A stretch of DNA of 43,325 nt from DASVVT01 sp036386415 (GCA_036386415.1 DASVVT010000028.1:1-43325), one strand, 5' to 3'; positions 33,015 to 42,052 are shown, counted from the first letter of the stretch. Numbers and translations: made by a program. Notes: generated from the sequence alone by a model not told the origin.

Positions 33015-33407
33015 TCAAGCAGCGTCGAGTCTGCGCTCGGGCGCGTAGCGGCGCACGGTAGCCAAAAGTTGTTCGACCTCGAACGGCTTGTCCAAAAAAC
33101 CATCCGCGCCGCTTTCAAAACAGGTTTTCTGCATCTCTGCGGTCGCCGCCGAACTGACGACGAGCACCTTTGACTGCGGGAAACGATCTTTAATGTATTC
33201 GAGAATCTGCAAGCCCACTTCAGGTGAATCCGCAACGGGCGGTAGATGTAGATCAAGGATGGAGACAGCCGGTTCATAGATGGTCGCGCGGCGCAGCGCC
33301 GTTTGCAGATCGTTCGCCATCATCACTTCATAATCTTCACACAACGTCCAGAACAGTTGCTGTGTGATTGCTGCGTCGTCATCAACTATGAGAACTCTTG
33401 GCTTCAT
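33015..33407 (-). CDS. Single-domain response regulator
   Basis: 130 residues, one receiver domain: acidic pocket DDD (9-11), phospho-acceptor Asp52 in ILDLHLPP, and Lys107 in LDKPF. No output domain. The LPPVADSPEVGLQIL insertion resembles that of the NtrC-type neighbour (LPPAADDISEGLAII), as in PrsR-like receivers, so a duplication is likely. It could act as phosphate sink or diffusible messenger for the adjacent kinase. Promoter evidence indicates sigma-54 control. Confidence 0.92.
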   Translation of the reverse strand: MKPRVLIVDDDAAITQQLFWTLCEDYEVMMANDLQTALRRATIYEPAVSILDLHLPPVADSPEVGLQILEYIKDRFPQSKVLVVSSAATAEMQKTCFESGADGFLDKPFEVEQLLATVRRYAPERRLDAA

Positions 33408-33409
33408 CC

Positions 33410-33419
33410 GATCACCTCC
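33410..33419 (-). promoter_or_regulatory. Very strong Shine-Dalgarno for the receiver gene
   Basis: GGAGGTGATC on the minus strand matches ten bases of the complement of the 16S rRNA 3' end, seven bases (from GGAGG) before ATG 33407. It fixes that start and predicts high translation. Confidence 0.85.
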
Positions 33420-33442
33420 GGGCTTGCTGTCAAAATGTTACC

Positions 33443-33459
33443 TTGCAATGCTTGTACCG
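33443..33459 (-). promoter_or_regulatory. Sigma-54 promoter
   Basis: On the minus strand CGGTACAAGCATTGCAA places GG and GC exactly ten bases apart, and TTGCA is consensus at -12. The -24 part is GGTAC (consensus GGCAC). Start of transcription would be near 33434, about 27 bases before the receiver ATG. No good sigma-70 boxes compete here. Confidence 0.75.
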
Positions 33460-33563
33460 TTCTCAACACAGCCACGGAAACAACAATTTATTAAGAAAAT
33501 CCCCACATGCCTCTGGCCCAACCGTTTTAAGTGCACACAGAAGGCTAGAGTTTTTCATGCATG

Positions 33564-33581
33564 TGTCTACAAATGTAGACA
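33564..33581. promoter_or_regulatory. Perfect 18-bp palindrome, likely activator (UAS) site
   Basis: TGTCTACAAATGTAGACA has perfect 8-bp arms around AA. It lies about 105-140 bases upstream of the sigma-54 promoter, the usual distance for an enhancer-binding protein, and just downstream of the NtrC-type gene on the same strand. TGTC-N10-GACA sites are typical for such activators. Confidence 0.65.
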
Positions 33582-33621
33582 GTTGAGAAAGTGATTTTTG
33601 CGAGAGCGCGCGGGGTGTGGG

Positions 33622-35025
33622 CTACTTATGAGAGTGGATTTCCGTCTCCGCCAGCTCAAGCTCGCTGATGAGCCTGTGCAGGTAGGAGCGGCTGATGCCC
33701 AGGCGACGAGCCGCTGCCACCTTATTACCGGACTCACTCTGGAGCGCGTTGATGATCATGCGGCGCTTGAGCGAGAGGATTGCGCCCTCGATGGTCGTTT
33801 CGTCAGAGGTGGCTTCGGGCAGCGTGCGCAACATCTTGTCGGGTAGAAAATCGACTCCCAGATGTGAGCACCCGCTCAAGACGACGAGGCGCTCGATGAG
33901 GTTCTCAAGCTCGCGCACGTTGCCAGGCCAGTGATATTCCTGAAGCGCCTCGATGAGCGCCGGGTCGAGCGTCGGCGGCGGGCATCCATGTTTTTCGGCA
34001 GCCTTTGAGGCAAAGTGCGCCGCGAGCAGTGGAATGTCATCCGGTCGCTCGCGCAAAGGCGGCAGGATGAGAGGCACGACGTTGAGCCTGTAAAACAGGT
34101 CGCGCCGGAAACGGCCTGCTTCGACTTCCTGCTCCAGATTACGATTGCTGGCGGCGATCAGGCGTATGTCCACGTCGAGCGTTTTCGTCCCGCCAACGCG
34201 CTCGAAGGAGCGCTCCTGAAGAACGCGCAACAGTTTGACCTGGACGGCTGGCGTCAGTTCGCTGATCTCGTCTAGAAAGAGCGTCCCGCCATCGGCCAGC
34301 TCGAAGCGCCCTTTCTTAGCCTGAGCGGCTCCGGTGAATGCGCCCTTTTCGTGACCAAAGAGTTCCGACTCGATCAGGGATTCGGGCAGCGCCGCGCAAC
34401 TGACGGCGATAAAGGGAGAATGAGAGCGTGGGCTCTCCTCATGAATGGCGCGCGCCAGCACCTCTTTACCCGTCCCGTTCTCCCCGATCAGGAGAACCGT
34501 GGCGGATGTGGTGGCGACGGCGCGCGCCTGTTTGAGCGTCTTCTCAAGCGCCGGGCTCGCCCCGACCAGGTGGTTGAAGCCTTTGTACTCGTGAAGCTCA
34601 GAGCGCAGGCACAGTATCTCTTGTTCGAGACGGCGCACGCGCGCCGCCTGGTGCACGATGTGCAGAATCTCGTATGGATCGAAAGGCTTCTCGAAAAATC
34701 CGTAGGCTCCACGCCGGATCGCTTCCAGCGCCGCACGTTTGTAGTCGCTGCCTGTGATGACGATGATGGGCACGGGCGGGCGCTCGCGTCGCGCCGCTTC
34801 GATGATCGCCAGCCCTTCGGAGATATCGTCCGCAGCGGGCGGCAGGCGCAGGTCGCTCAAGACGACATCGACATTTTCATGTCGCAGCTTATCAATGGCT
34901 TCTTCGCGCGTCCCGGCTTCGAGCACGTGATAATCATCCGTGAGCGCCCAGTAGAGTTGACGACGCACGGCCACGTCGTCATCGACCACCAGTACCGTCA
35001 CCCTGTCCTGTAACTGTTCGCTCAT
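33622..35025 (-). CDS. NtrC-type sigma-54 activator, PrsR-like receiver
   Basis: 467 residues. Receiver 1-125 with Asp58 (VVLSDLRLPP) and Lys113. AAA+ 150-390: Walker A GENGTGKE (181-188), GAFTGA (228-233, contacts sigma-54), Walker B-like GGTLFLDEI, and the sensor RRDLFYRLNV. Fis-type HTH near the C-terminus (NKVAAARRLGISRSYLHRLI). It should activate sigma-54 promoters such as the one at 33443-33459. It is encoded 178 bases downstream of the sensor kinase. The receiver insert resembles PrsR of PEP-CTERM systems. Confidence 0.95.
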   Translation of the reverse strand: MSEQLQDRVTVLVVDDDVAVRRQLYWALTDDYHVLEAGTREEAIDKLRHENVDVVLSDLRLPPAADDISEGLAIIEAARRERPPVPIIVITGSDYKRAALEAIRRGAYGFFEKPFDPYEILHIVHQAARVRRLEQEILCLRSELHEYKGFNHLVGASPALEKTLKQARAVATTSATVLLIGENGTGKEVLARAIHEESPRSHSPFIAVSCAALPESLIESELFGHEKGAFTGAAQAKKGRFELADGGTLFLDEISELTPAVQVKLLRVLQERSFERVGGTKTLDVDIRLIAASNRNLEQEVEAGRFRRDLFYRLNVVPLILPPLRERPDDIPLLAAHFASKAAEKHGCPPPTLDPALIEALQEYHWPGNVRELENLIERLVVLSGCSHLGVDFLPDKMLRTLPEATSDETTIEGAILSLKRRMIINALQSESGNKVAAARRLGISRSYLHRLISELELAETEIHSHK

Positions 35026-35203
35026 AGGGTCTTCAAGTTTGCAACGCGTCCGCGCCCTGAGATGAGCATGCCCCGGTTAATCACGCTCGAAGCTTGCAGG
35101 TCGCATAGATTATGCCCTGTTCTCGTCCTGATCGTTTAATCATTTGGTGGCTAGGAAACTGTAAGGATAATCACATGCTGCCTTAACGAACCTTAAACTA
35201 TCT

Positions 35204-37189
35204 CTAGCGGCGGGTCGCCATGAACTCTGTGATCTGGTTGGATGGTAACACGACGCGGAAAGTTGTGCCAGTATCCTTTTGTGATTTAACGTCGATCTGG
35301 CCGCCATGCGCTCGGATCACTTCACGGCAGGTGTAAAGACCGAGCCCGATGCCTTTGGATTTTGTCGTCGCGAAGGGACGAAACAATCGCGTCCGTTGAA
35401 AATCCTCGCTCATCCCGGGGCCTGTGTCACTGATGCTGAAAAAGATTTTGTCATCTTTTTCCGTTCCGGCTTCGATGGTCAGTCTCCCTTTCTCCGAACC
35501 CATCGCTTCCAGCGCGTTGAGGATCAGATTTTCGATCACCTTCTCAAGACGGGCGGCGTCGACCTTGGCGTAGAGTGAAAAGGGCAGCAGCGTCTCCACT
35601 TCATGAAGCTGACCGGCAGGCCCAATGGTCGTCGCCAACACACGCTTGATGATGGGAATGAGATCGGTCGCGCGCGGTCTCTGGAACTCTCCGCTCAGGC
35701 TCTCCACAGGCTCACTCAATCTGGCGACCAGGGAGCGCAGTTTGGTGGTCGCGTCTTTGAGCGAGCGCATCGCGTCGATGCGAAACTCCTCGTTATGAAA
35801 CTGGCGCTCCATATTACTGACGAGTAGCGAAAGCGACGAGATGGCATTCTTCAGATCGTGCGTGAGCATCGCCGACAGGCGCATGAAGGCTTGAAACTGG
35901 CGCGTCTCGGCTTCGCGTGCGATCTGCTCGCGCAGCCGATCAGACATGCGGTTGAAGCTTTCGGCCAACAGGTGTGTCTCGTCGCTGGAGCGCACCTCTA
36001 TGCGCTGGTTCAGATTGCCTCCGGCGATGGCTACAGCGTCTTCTGTGACCCGTTCGATGCTGCGCGCCGTGCGGCCTACGAGCTTGCTCAACAGAAAGGC
36101 TACGACTAATCCGATCAGGGCGGAGAGAATCACGCTTATCCAGCCCATCCGATGTAAGCCCGCTGCCGCAGCCGTGTAATCACCTGCGACAGTCACCGAG
36201 AAGTCGAGCGGCGCGATTGGATGGTATACGGCCAGCCAGCGGCTGCCCTCCGTCGAGTCGTAGAACTGCCAACCGCTCTCGCCCGCCATCATCGCGTCGG
36301 CAACACGCTTGAAGCCGGACGCGGCGTCGATGGAGTGATAGATGAGCGCCTCGTTCGTGTGGTAAAGGATGCGCCCCGTATGGTCGAGCATGATGACGAG
36401 GCGCGGTGAAGGAGCTGGCCGGGTCGTCAGCGTCGCCGTCGAAGCGGAAGACGACTGCGCGAGGGCGGCGAGACTGCCGACGGTCTCTTTGAGCAAACTA
36501 TCGAGCTTGAGATCGGCGACGAGTGCGCCGCGCGGCATAGCTTCTCCCGCTTCACCAGTGAAGACGGGAACCGTATAGCGCACGATGATGCCGGAGGATT
36601 CTCGTAAGATCGGAGAGCGCAGCGGCCTTTGCTCAGGCGTGTCCCAGACGCGCTCGTCCGGGAGCGCACCGGTCGACGTGAAATCTCCGGTCTGAAAACG
36701 GAGCGATTCCAAGTCAAAGACTCTCTCGCCGGTGGCGTGCCAGTTTGTCTCAACGCGAAGCAGGGGACGCCTGTCAGTATCCAGGCAGGTGAGTACGGTG
36801 TAATACTTCTGGTTCTCCAGAAGGAACGCGCCGAGAACTGCGCGCACATCTTCCGGCAGCGGAATCGGAGCGGCAGAGTCAGCCGTCGAGGGTGATGAAT
36901 GCAGACGCTTTTCGCCGCTCGCTACCGCCGGAGTAGTCCGCGCGTTTGTTCCGCCGCGCACGTAATCGCGCAGGGAGCGAGTGCGCGCCAGCGCCATCAA
37001 GCCCGACTCCTGTTCCAGCTCGCGCGCCTCGACCGCACGCGCCACTCCCAACGCATCGCGCTCCACATCCGCGCGCAGCAACGCCTCGACCGCACGCCCG
37101 CCGTACCAGTAGTTGACGAGGCTCAACAGGAGCACGGGCAGGACGCCGAGTGCGAAGAAGAGAAGGAATAGTTTGGGTCGAATGCCCAC
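35204..37189 (-). CDS. Membrane sensor histidine kinase, PrsK-like transmitter
   Basis: 661 residues. TM1 about 7-27, a large periplasmic region 30-345 (Cache-like, with VVIMLDHTGRILYHT), TM2 about 348-370, HAMP 370-425, then the phospho-acceptor His444 in AMLTHDLKNAISSLSLLVSN. The HDLKN form and the trailing ERQFHNEEFRIDAMRSLKDA resemble the PrsK transmitter. The ATPase domain shows NLILNALEAMG, DTGPGMSED and GIGLGLYTCREV. The sensing part is unlike PrsK, so the signal differs. Its partner is the NtrC-type regulator downstream. Confidence 0.94.
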   Translation of the reverse strand: MGIRPKLFLLFFALGVLPVLLLSLVNYWYGGRAVEALLRADVERDALGVARAVEARELEQESGLMALARTRSLRDYVRGGTNARTTPAVASGEKRLHSSPSTADSAAPIPLPEDVRAVLGAFLLENQKYYTVLTCLDTDRRPLLRVETNWHATGERVFDLESLRFQTGDFTSTGALPDERVWDTPEQRPLRSPILRESSGIIVRYTVPVFTGEAGEAMPRGALVADLKLDSLLKETVGSLAALAQSSSASTATLTTRPAPSPRLVIMLDHTGRILYHTNEALIYHSIDAASGFKRVADAMMAGESGWQFYDSTEGSRWLAVYHPIAPLDFSVTVAGDYTAAAAGLHRMGWISVILSALIGLVVAFLLSKLVGRTARSIERVTEDAVAIAGGNLNQRIEVRSSDETHLLAESFNRMSDRLREQIAREAETRQFQAFMRLSAMLTHDLKNAISSLSLLVSNMERQFHNEEFRIDAMRSLKDATTKLRSLVARLSEPVESLSGEFQRPRATDLIPIIKRVLATTIGPAGQLHEVETLLPFSLYAKVDAARLEKVIENLILNALEAMGSEKGRLTIEAGTEKDDKIFFSISDTGPGMSEDFQRTRLFRPFATTKSKGIGLGLYTCREVIRAHGGQIDVKSQKDTGTTFRVVLPSNQITEFMATRR

Positions 37190-37198
37190 GGTAAAACA

Positions 37199-37492
37199 GA
37201 CGTTAGATGCCAGGTGTTAGATGTTAGAGCGTGTCTACAAAGGGGTGTTTAAACGCAGAGGACGCAAAGTGCATCGCCAAGGGCGCAAAGGAAGGAGCCT
37301 CTTTGCGTTCTTTGCGTCGTCCCCTCTGCGCCCTTTGCGTTTAAATCTCTCTTCACTGCATGACTCTACTCCTCTTTTTAGACACGCTCTTAGTTAGAAA
37401 TCGGTTTCCGACCTCCCAGCCTTATTCAGGTGCCGGAGGCTTTAATGATAGAGGAAAGACCGGCATCTGACATCTAATATCTGACATCTACA
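37199..37492. repeat. Nested spacer palindromes R7 (outer GTTAGATG words, inner GCGTGTCTA element)
   Basis: Outer arms 37199-37228 and 37460-37492 are made of AGATG/CATCT words. Inside, AGAGCGTGTCTA (37226-37237) pairs exactly with TAGACACGCTCT (37379-37390), and within that TTTAAACGCAGAGGACGC words pair with their complement near 37322-37346. The inner part is a second copy of the element at 40361. One element appears inserted in another. It fills the gap between the kinase and cysQ. Confidence 0.75.
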
Positions 37493-38375
37493 CTCTTTCG
37501 CGTCCGAATTCTACGAGCAGCGGCGCGAGTTGTTCAATGATGTGATCATGCGCCGCGCCGTTGGTGGCGACGATGCCGTTACGGTTCTCCACGTCGGGCG
37601 AATTGTAGCGCAGAGACTGGCCGAAAAGGTCTGTGAATTGACCGCCCGCTTCGCGCAGGATCGCTTCCGGCGCGCACGTGTCCCATTGCTTCGTATGCGA
37701 AGAGAGATGTATGTAGAGGTCGCACTGGCGCTCGACGAGCAGGCCGACCTTGACGCCGACGGAGTTACGCTGCACTTCCTGACTGATGCCGAGAGCAGAC
37801 ACCACTCGATCCATGCGCGGGCTTCTGTGTGAACGACTCTCCGCCATGCGCATGCGCGTCACGTCGCGCTCAATCGTCACGCGCGCGCGCTCCCTCTCCA
37901 CGCCCGGGCGCTCGACCCATGCTCCCGCGCCGCGTGCCGCCCAGTACATAATACGGGGCAGCGGCTGGTAGACCACCCCGAGTTGGCTTTCGCCATCAAC
38001 GGCGAGACCGATCTGCACGGCGAAATCCGGCCCGCGCGCGATGAAGCCCTTCGTCCCATCTAACGGATCAATCATCCAGACGCGACGCTTGCCCAGGCGT
38101 CGCGCCGTGTCAATCGACTCTTCGGCGAGGATGCCATCTTCCGGGAACTCAAAGCGTATGCCGCTGACGATCAGTGCGTTTGACGCGCGATCAGCTTCCG
38201 TCACCGGCTCGGCATCAAGAGCCGTCTTCTTTTGCTCGACGTGCAGCGGCGTATTGTAGTATTCGAGTATGACGCGCCCGGCGTCGCGCGCCAGCGCCAG
38301 CGCGACCCGCAGCTCATGTTCATAGGAACTACCCAACGATTCGATAGCCGTCCCCTTGTCCGATCCCAAACTCAT
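37488..38375 (-). CDS. cysQ: 3'(2'),5'-bisphosphate nucleotidase CysQ-like
   Basis: 295 residues. Inositol-phosphatase fold with GILAEES (metal Glu), MIDPLDGTKGFIARGPDFAV (metal and phosphate site, with TKGF typical of CysQ/PAP phosphatases) and QWDTCAPEAILREAGG. It likely hydrolyses PAP to AMP in sulfur metabolism. It is the second member of this superfamily in the window, with suhB. The first 18 residues are variable. Confidence 0.88.
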   Translation of the reverse strand: MSLGSDKGTAIESLGSSYEHELRVALALARDAGRVILEYYNTPLHVEQKKTALDAEPVTEADRASNALIVSGIRFEFPEDGILAEESIDTARRLGKRRVWMIDPLDGTKGFIARGPDFAVQIGLAVDGESQLGVVYQPLPRIMYWAARGAGAWVERPGVERERARVTIERDVTRMRMAESRSHRSPRMDRVVSALGISQEVQRNSVGVKVGLLVERQCDLYIHLSSHTKQWDTCAPEAILREAGGQFTDLFGQSLRYNSPDVENRNGIVATNGAAHDHIIEQLAPLLVEFGRERV

Positions 38376-38478
38376 TTAGTTCTCTCCTCAATCCAAAACA
38401 GATGATGAATGCCGCAATGAAAAGAAAGACTTCAACCATATTCTGTTTCTGTTTTTAATTCCGCATTCCGCATTTTCT

Positions 38479-40005
38479 TCATTCGCTCGCCGCTTCGCGC
38501 ACGATGTCGAGCGTCCGATCAATATCCTCACGCTTGGTGCGAAAGTTTGTGATCGAGGCGCGCAGGGCGTAGCTACCGTTGAGCGTCGCGTTGGAAAGAT
38601 AGGCGCGACCGCCGCGTTGCATCGTGTGCATGATGCGCGCGTTCAGTTGATTAAGCTCGTCTGCTGCGCGGCGTCGCTCTTCTTCATCCGCTGAGACTAA
38701 AGACGCGCGCATCGCGGGCGGCACGTAGCGGAAGCAGCAGATGCTCAGAGAGACCGGCGCAAGCAGCTCGAAATCTTCCGCCGCCATGATGCGCCCGGCG
38801 AGATACTGTGCGAGTCTATTATCTTCGCTGATCGCCTCGGCCACGCGTCTTGTCCCGTAGTAGCGCAGCATCATCCAGACTTTCAATGCGCGGAAGCGTC
38901 GCGACAACTCTATCCCGTAATCCCAGAACGCAAAGGATTCATCAGATGCTTCTTCGTGCACTTTGATGTAGTCGGCTTCATCGGTCGCGAGAGCGGCGCG
39001 CGCTCTGGCCGGGTCGCGAAACAGCAGGCAGCCGCAGTCAACCGGCGCGTAGAGCCATTTATGCGCATCGAGGGAGAGCGAATCAGCCTCTTCGATGCCT
39101 TCAAAGAGGGCGCGCTTCGACGGGTCGAGCGCGGCGTACGCGCCGTACGCGCCGTCAACATGAAACCAGAGATCGTGCTCACGCGCAACGCGCGCGACTT
39201 CAATGATCGGATCAACCGCGCCGGTGTTGACCGTGCCCGCGCTCGCGACCAAGCAGAAAGGCCGTAGGCCCGCTTGCCTGTCAGCTTGAAGGCGCTCGCG
39301 CAAGTCTCGCACATCGAGCCGGAATCGCTCGTCCACTTCAACGAGGCGCACAGACGCGCGCCCCAGCCCGAGCACGTCCGCCGCCTTCGGAATCGAGAGA
39401 TGCACCTGGTCGGAAGCATAAATGGTCATCGGCGCGCCAGCGTTCCACAGGCCGCTGTTAGAGACCTGCCCCTCGGACTGCGCGCGATGCGCTATGTAGA
39501 GCGCGTTCAGGTTCGCCATCGAGCCACCGCTCACGAGCAGCCCGCCAACATCTTCACCATACCGGACGAGCGTCGCCAGCCAGCGCACGACCATCCTTTC
39601 GATAGCAGTCGCCGCCGGAGCGGAGCGCCAGGACGTGACGTTCTGATTGAGCGCGGACGCAATCAGGTCTGCAAACGCGCCGACGGGGGTTGAAGGCGAA
39701 GCGATGTAACCGAAGAATCGCGGGTGGCCGTTGTGGCGGCTCGCGTTGATGATCGTGCGGCAATCCTTGACCACACGCTCAACGGGTAAGCCCTCGACCG
39801 GCAGCTCCGAATCGAGAAGCTGATCGAGTGTTGCGGCGGACGTATCCGGGAAGACGGGAAGCTCTGTGATGTGTGCGAAGTAGTCCGTCACAAGTTGCAG
39901 CGCCTGTGCGGAGAGCTCGCGCATCTCATCAGCCGTCATGTCCAGACTGGAAGGACGCGCGTCGTCGCGCTCGCTCAGTTGTTCGTGTCCGGCTCGCTTT
40001 CTCAT
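38479..40005 (-). CDS. PLP-dependent group II decarboxylase
   Basis: 508 residues. PLP-binding Lys316 in SLDAHKWLYAP, Asp284 in WFHVDGAYGAY, His202 in SDQVHLSIPKAA and GGSMANLNAL identify the aromatic-L-amino-acid/glutamate decarboxylase family. HPRFFGYIASPSTPVG matches the AADC-like branch. The substrate (Tyr, Phe, Trp, Glu or other) cannot be read. It overlaps the upstream cupin gene by four bases (ATGA). Confidence 0.92.
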   Translation of the reverse strand: MRKRAGHEQLSERDDARPSSLDMTADEMRELSAQALQLVTDYFAHITELPVFPDTSAATLDQLLDSELPVEGLPVERVVKDCRTIINASRHNGHPRFFGYIASPSTPVGAFADLIASALNQNVTSWRSAPAATAIERMVVRWLATLVRYGEDVGGLLVSGGSMANLNALYIAHRAQSEGQVSNSGLWNAGAPMTIYASDQVHLSIPKAADVLGLGRASVRLVEVDERFRLDVRDLRERLQADRQAGLRPFCLVASAGTVNTGAVDPIIEVARVAREHDLWFHVDGAYGAYAALDPSKRALFEGIEEADSLSLDAHKWLYAPVDCGCLLFRDPARARAALATDEADYIKVHEEASDESFAFWDYGIELSRRFRALKVWMMLRYYGTRRVAEAISEDNRLAQYLAGRIMAAEDFELLAPVSLSICCFRYVPPAMRASLVSADEEERRRAADELNQLNARIMHTMQRGGRAYLSNATLNGSYALRASITNFRTKREDIDRTLDIVREAASE

Positions 40006-40325
40006 TTGATTCCCGGCGCTATTCCGATGAGAAGTGAAAGACGCGTCAAGCCCATGTTCGTCACACTATGCTCGACGCTGGCAGGCGCGACGACCAGCGC
40101 GCCGGTCTCCGCCTCGCGCTCCTCGTCTCCGACCGTGAACCGCCCGAGACCTTCCAGCACGAAGTAGAACTTATCCGCGCCCTCGTGTGCGTGTGCGCGC
40201 TGCGTCTGCCCCGGCTCAAGGCAGTTGAGGCCGACCAAGACGTGCTCGCCCTGCCAGAGTGTGGCCTTGTAGAACTTTTCGGCTTGCGCGCCCGCATGTT
40301 CACGCCAGTCTATAAAATGGGTCAT
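40002..40325 (-). CDS. Single-domain cupin protein
   Basis: 107 residues. Cupin motif 1, GQTQRAHAHEGADKFYFVLEG, has both His but Lys where the Glu ligand usually sits. Motif 2, PASVEHSVTNMG, has the His. Metal binding is likely with changed ligands. It overlaps the decarboxylase gene, so the two are translated together; it may protect, regulate or process the decarboxylase substrate or product. Confidence 0.85.
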   Translation of the reverse strand: MTHFIDWREHAGAQAEKFYKATLWQGEHVLVGLNCLEPGQTQRAHAHEGADKFYFVLEGLGRFTVGDEEREAETGALVVAPASVEHSVTNMGLTRLSLLIGIAPGIK

Positions 40326-40360
40326 CGCGATGGGCTTCCTCGTATTAATCTCAGATTTCA

Positions 40361-40480
40361 GAGCGCGTCTACCAAGAGGTGTTTAAACGCAGAGGACGCG
40401 AAGTGCATCGCAAAGGTCGCAAAGGATGAGCCTCATTGCGCACCTCCAGCGTCTTCTCTTTGCGGCCTCTGCGTTTAAAT
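40361..40480. repeat. Spacer palindrome R8 (second copy of R7 inner element)
   Basis: GAGCGCGTCTACCAAGAGGT then GTTTAAACGCAGAGGACGC and AAGTGCATCGCAAAGG match the left half of the inner R7 element base for base apart from a few changes; the right arm is CTTTGCGGCCTCTGCGTTTAAA. It lacks the closing TAGACACGCTCT arm. It lies between the divergent cupin and aminopeptidase genes; the remainder of 40326-40618 must hold both promoters, none clear. Confidence 0.75.
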
Positions 40481-40618
40481 CCTCATCATTCGTGCCCAAA
40501 ACTACCATACTGTTGCCGGTTCGACGAAGCGAGTGCTTGCGAGGGCAAGCTCGCGCCGTTTATAGTTGAGCCTTCGCATCCGCAACCCGCGCACATTCTC
40601 TTTTCATGGGAGATAAAA

Positions 40619-42052
40619 GTGAAGTCAATCGTCCGCGCTTTGCTCTTACTGGCTCTATGCACATGCGTCAGCACACAGGCGCAGACCGTGGCTACGCTTG
40701 GAGCGCAGGTTGGGGAAGCACGCAACGCCGCCCTGATACCCGTCTCGGAGTTCCAGGCTCGTCGCAGGGACATGATGAGGCGTGTGCCGAGAGGTCTGCT
40801 GCTGCTCCACGCGCGATCCGCCCTGAAGACCGAAGATCAGAGCGGATTTCGTCAGGACGCGAGCTTCTATTACTTCACGGGTCTTGAGAACGCGATGAGC
40901 GCCATCCTCGTGATTGATGGCGCGGCGCGCGAGTCCTGGCTGTTCGTCCCCTCGAAGCTGGGTGGGCTGGCCGACGCGATGGAGCGCCCATTCATCAAGC
41001 CCGGCACAGGAGCGGAAACCGAGCTGAAGATCGAGCACGTCGTCCGCTGGGAAGAGTTTGCCTCCTATGTAGATCGCCGGTTGGCGGCTGCTCCAGGGCT
41101 CACGCTCTACACGGACGATGGCGGCTTCAGCAATTTATGGCTCGGGCATGAAAGCAATCCACAGGGCATCGACGCGGTGGAGAATCCGTTTCGACTGTGG
41201 CGACGAGCCTTCAGTGAGCGCTGGCCGAAGGCAACGTTTAGGTCTGCATCGCAGATGATCATCGAGATGCGCCGCATCAAGAGCGAGGCCGAGATAGAGG
41301 TCATGCGTCGTGTCGCCAGGGTGAGCGCGGCGGCGCTCAAGGCCGGACTCGTTACTCTCCGTCCCGACCGCTCGCAGCGCGAAGTCGAAGCGGAGATTGT
41401 GAGCGAGTGCATACGTGCGGGCGGCGAGGGGCCTTCGTTCTGGCCTTGGGCGATGTCAGGGCCGAACTCCGCTTTCCCCGCTCCGTTCGCTTCGTTCGCA
41501 GACTATCGCCACTTGAATCGCTTGATGCGCAGCGGCGAGGTGGTGCGCCTGGACGTGGGCTGTGCTGTCGATCATTACGAGTGCGACGTGGGACGCACAG
41601 CCCCCGTCAACGGGCGCTTCGATCCGGGGCAGCGCGAGACGTGGGAGCTACTGAGGCTGGCTTATCGTGCCGGGCTTGCCGTCATGCGCGACGGGGCGCG
41701 CACGAAGGACGTGATCAATGCCAGCTTGAGCAGCGTTATGCGCCTCAAACACGACGTTATGACGACACTCGGCAGAAAGGCCGTGGCCGTGCTTTCAAGC
41801 CCTGAGGGGCGGAAGTACTGGCAGGTGCACGGCGTAGGGCTGGAGAGCGCCGAGGCCAGCCCGGATGTGCTGCGTGCAGGGATGATCGTTGCCTTCGAGC
41901 CGATCTTCGCGGTCGAAGGCCAGGGCTTCTACCTTGAAGACATGATCCTGATTACACGCGACGGCTATGAGCTACTGACCACAGGACTGCCCTACACGGC
42001 AGACGAGATAGAACAGCTCGCCGGGCGAAGCGGGGATGCGAAAGTTAAATGA
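40619..42052 (+). CDS. Secreted aminopeptidase P (M24B family)
   Basis: I choose GTG 40619 with GGGAGA six bases upstream; it gives a proper signal peptide (SIVRALLLLALCTCVSTQAQ). 477 residues. The N-terminal creatinase domain reads ASFYYFTGLENAMSAILVID. Metal ligands of the pita-bread fold are present: Asp in VRLDVGCAVDHYECDVGRT (two), His in QVHGVGLE, Glu in VAFEPIF and YLEDMILIT. It removes N-terminal residues before proline, here in the periplasm or outside. The frame is open upstream through element R8, which is not coding. Confidence 0.9.
   Translation: MKSIVRALLLLALCTCVSTQAQTVATLGAQVGEARNAALIPVSEFQARRRDMMRRVPRGLLLLHARSALKTEDQSGFRQDASFYYFTGLENAMSAILVIDGAARESWLFVPSKLGGLADAMERPFIKPGTGAETELKIEHVVRWEEFASYVDRRLAAAPGLTLYTDDGGFSNLWLGHESNPQGIDAVENPFRLWRRAFSERWPKATFRSASQMIIEMRRIKSEAEIEVMRRVARVSAAALKAGLVTLRPDRSQREVEAEIVSECIRAGGEGPSFWPWAMSGPNSAFPAPFASFADYRHLNRLMRSGEVVRLDVGCAVDHYECDVGRTAPVNGRFDPGQRETWELLRLAYRAGLAVMRDGARTKDVINASLSSVMRLKHDVMTTLGRKAVAVLSSPEGRKYWQVHGVGLESAEASPDVLRAGMIVAFEPIFAVEGQGFYLEDMILITRDGYELLTTGLPYTADEIEQLAGRSGDAKVK

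Noticed and set aside
40436..40618. Upstream part of the aminopeptidase frame
   Set aside because: It translates spacer element R8; the GTG at 40619 has a ribosome site and a signal peptide.
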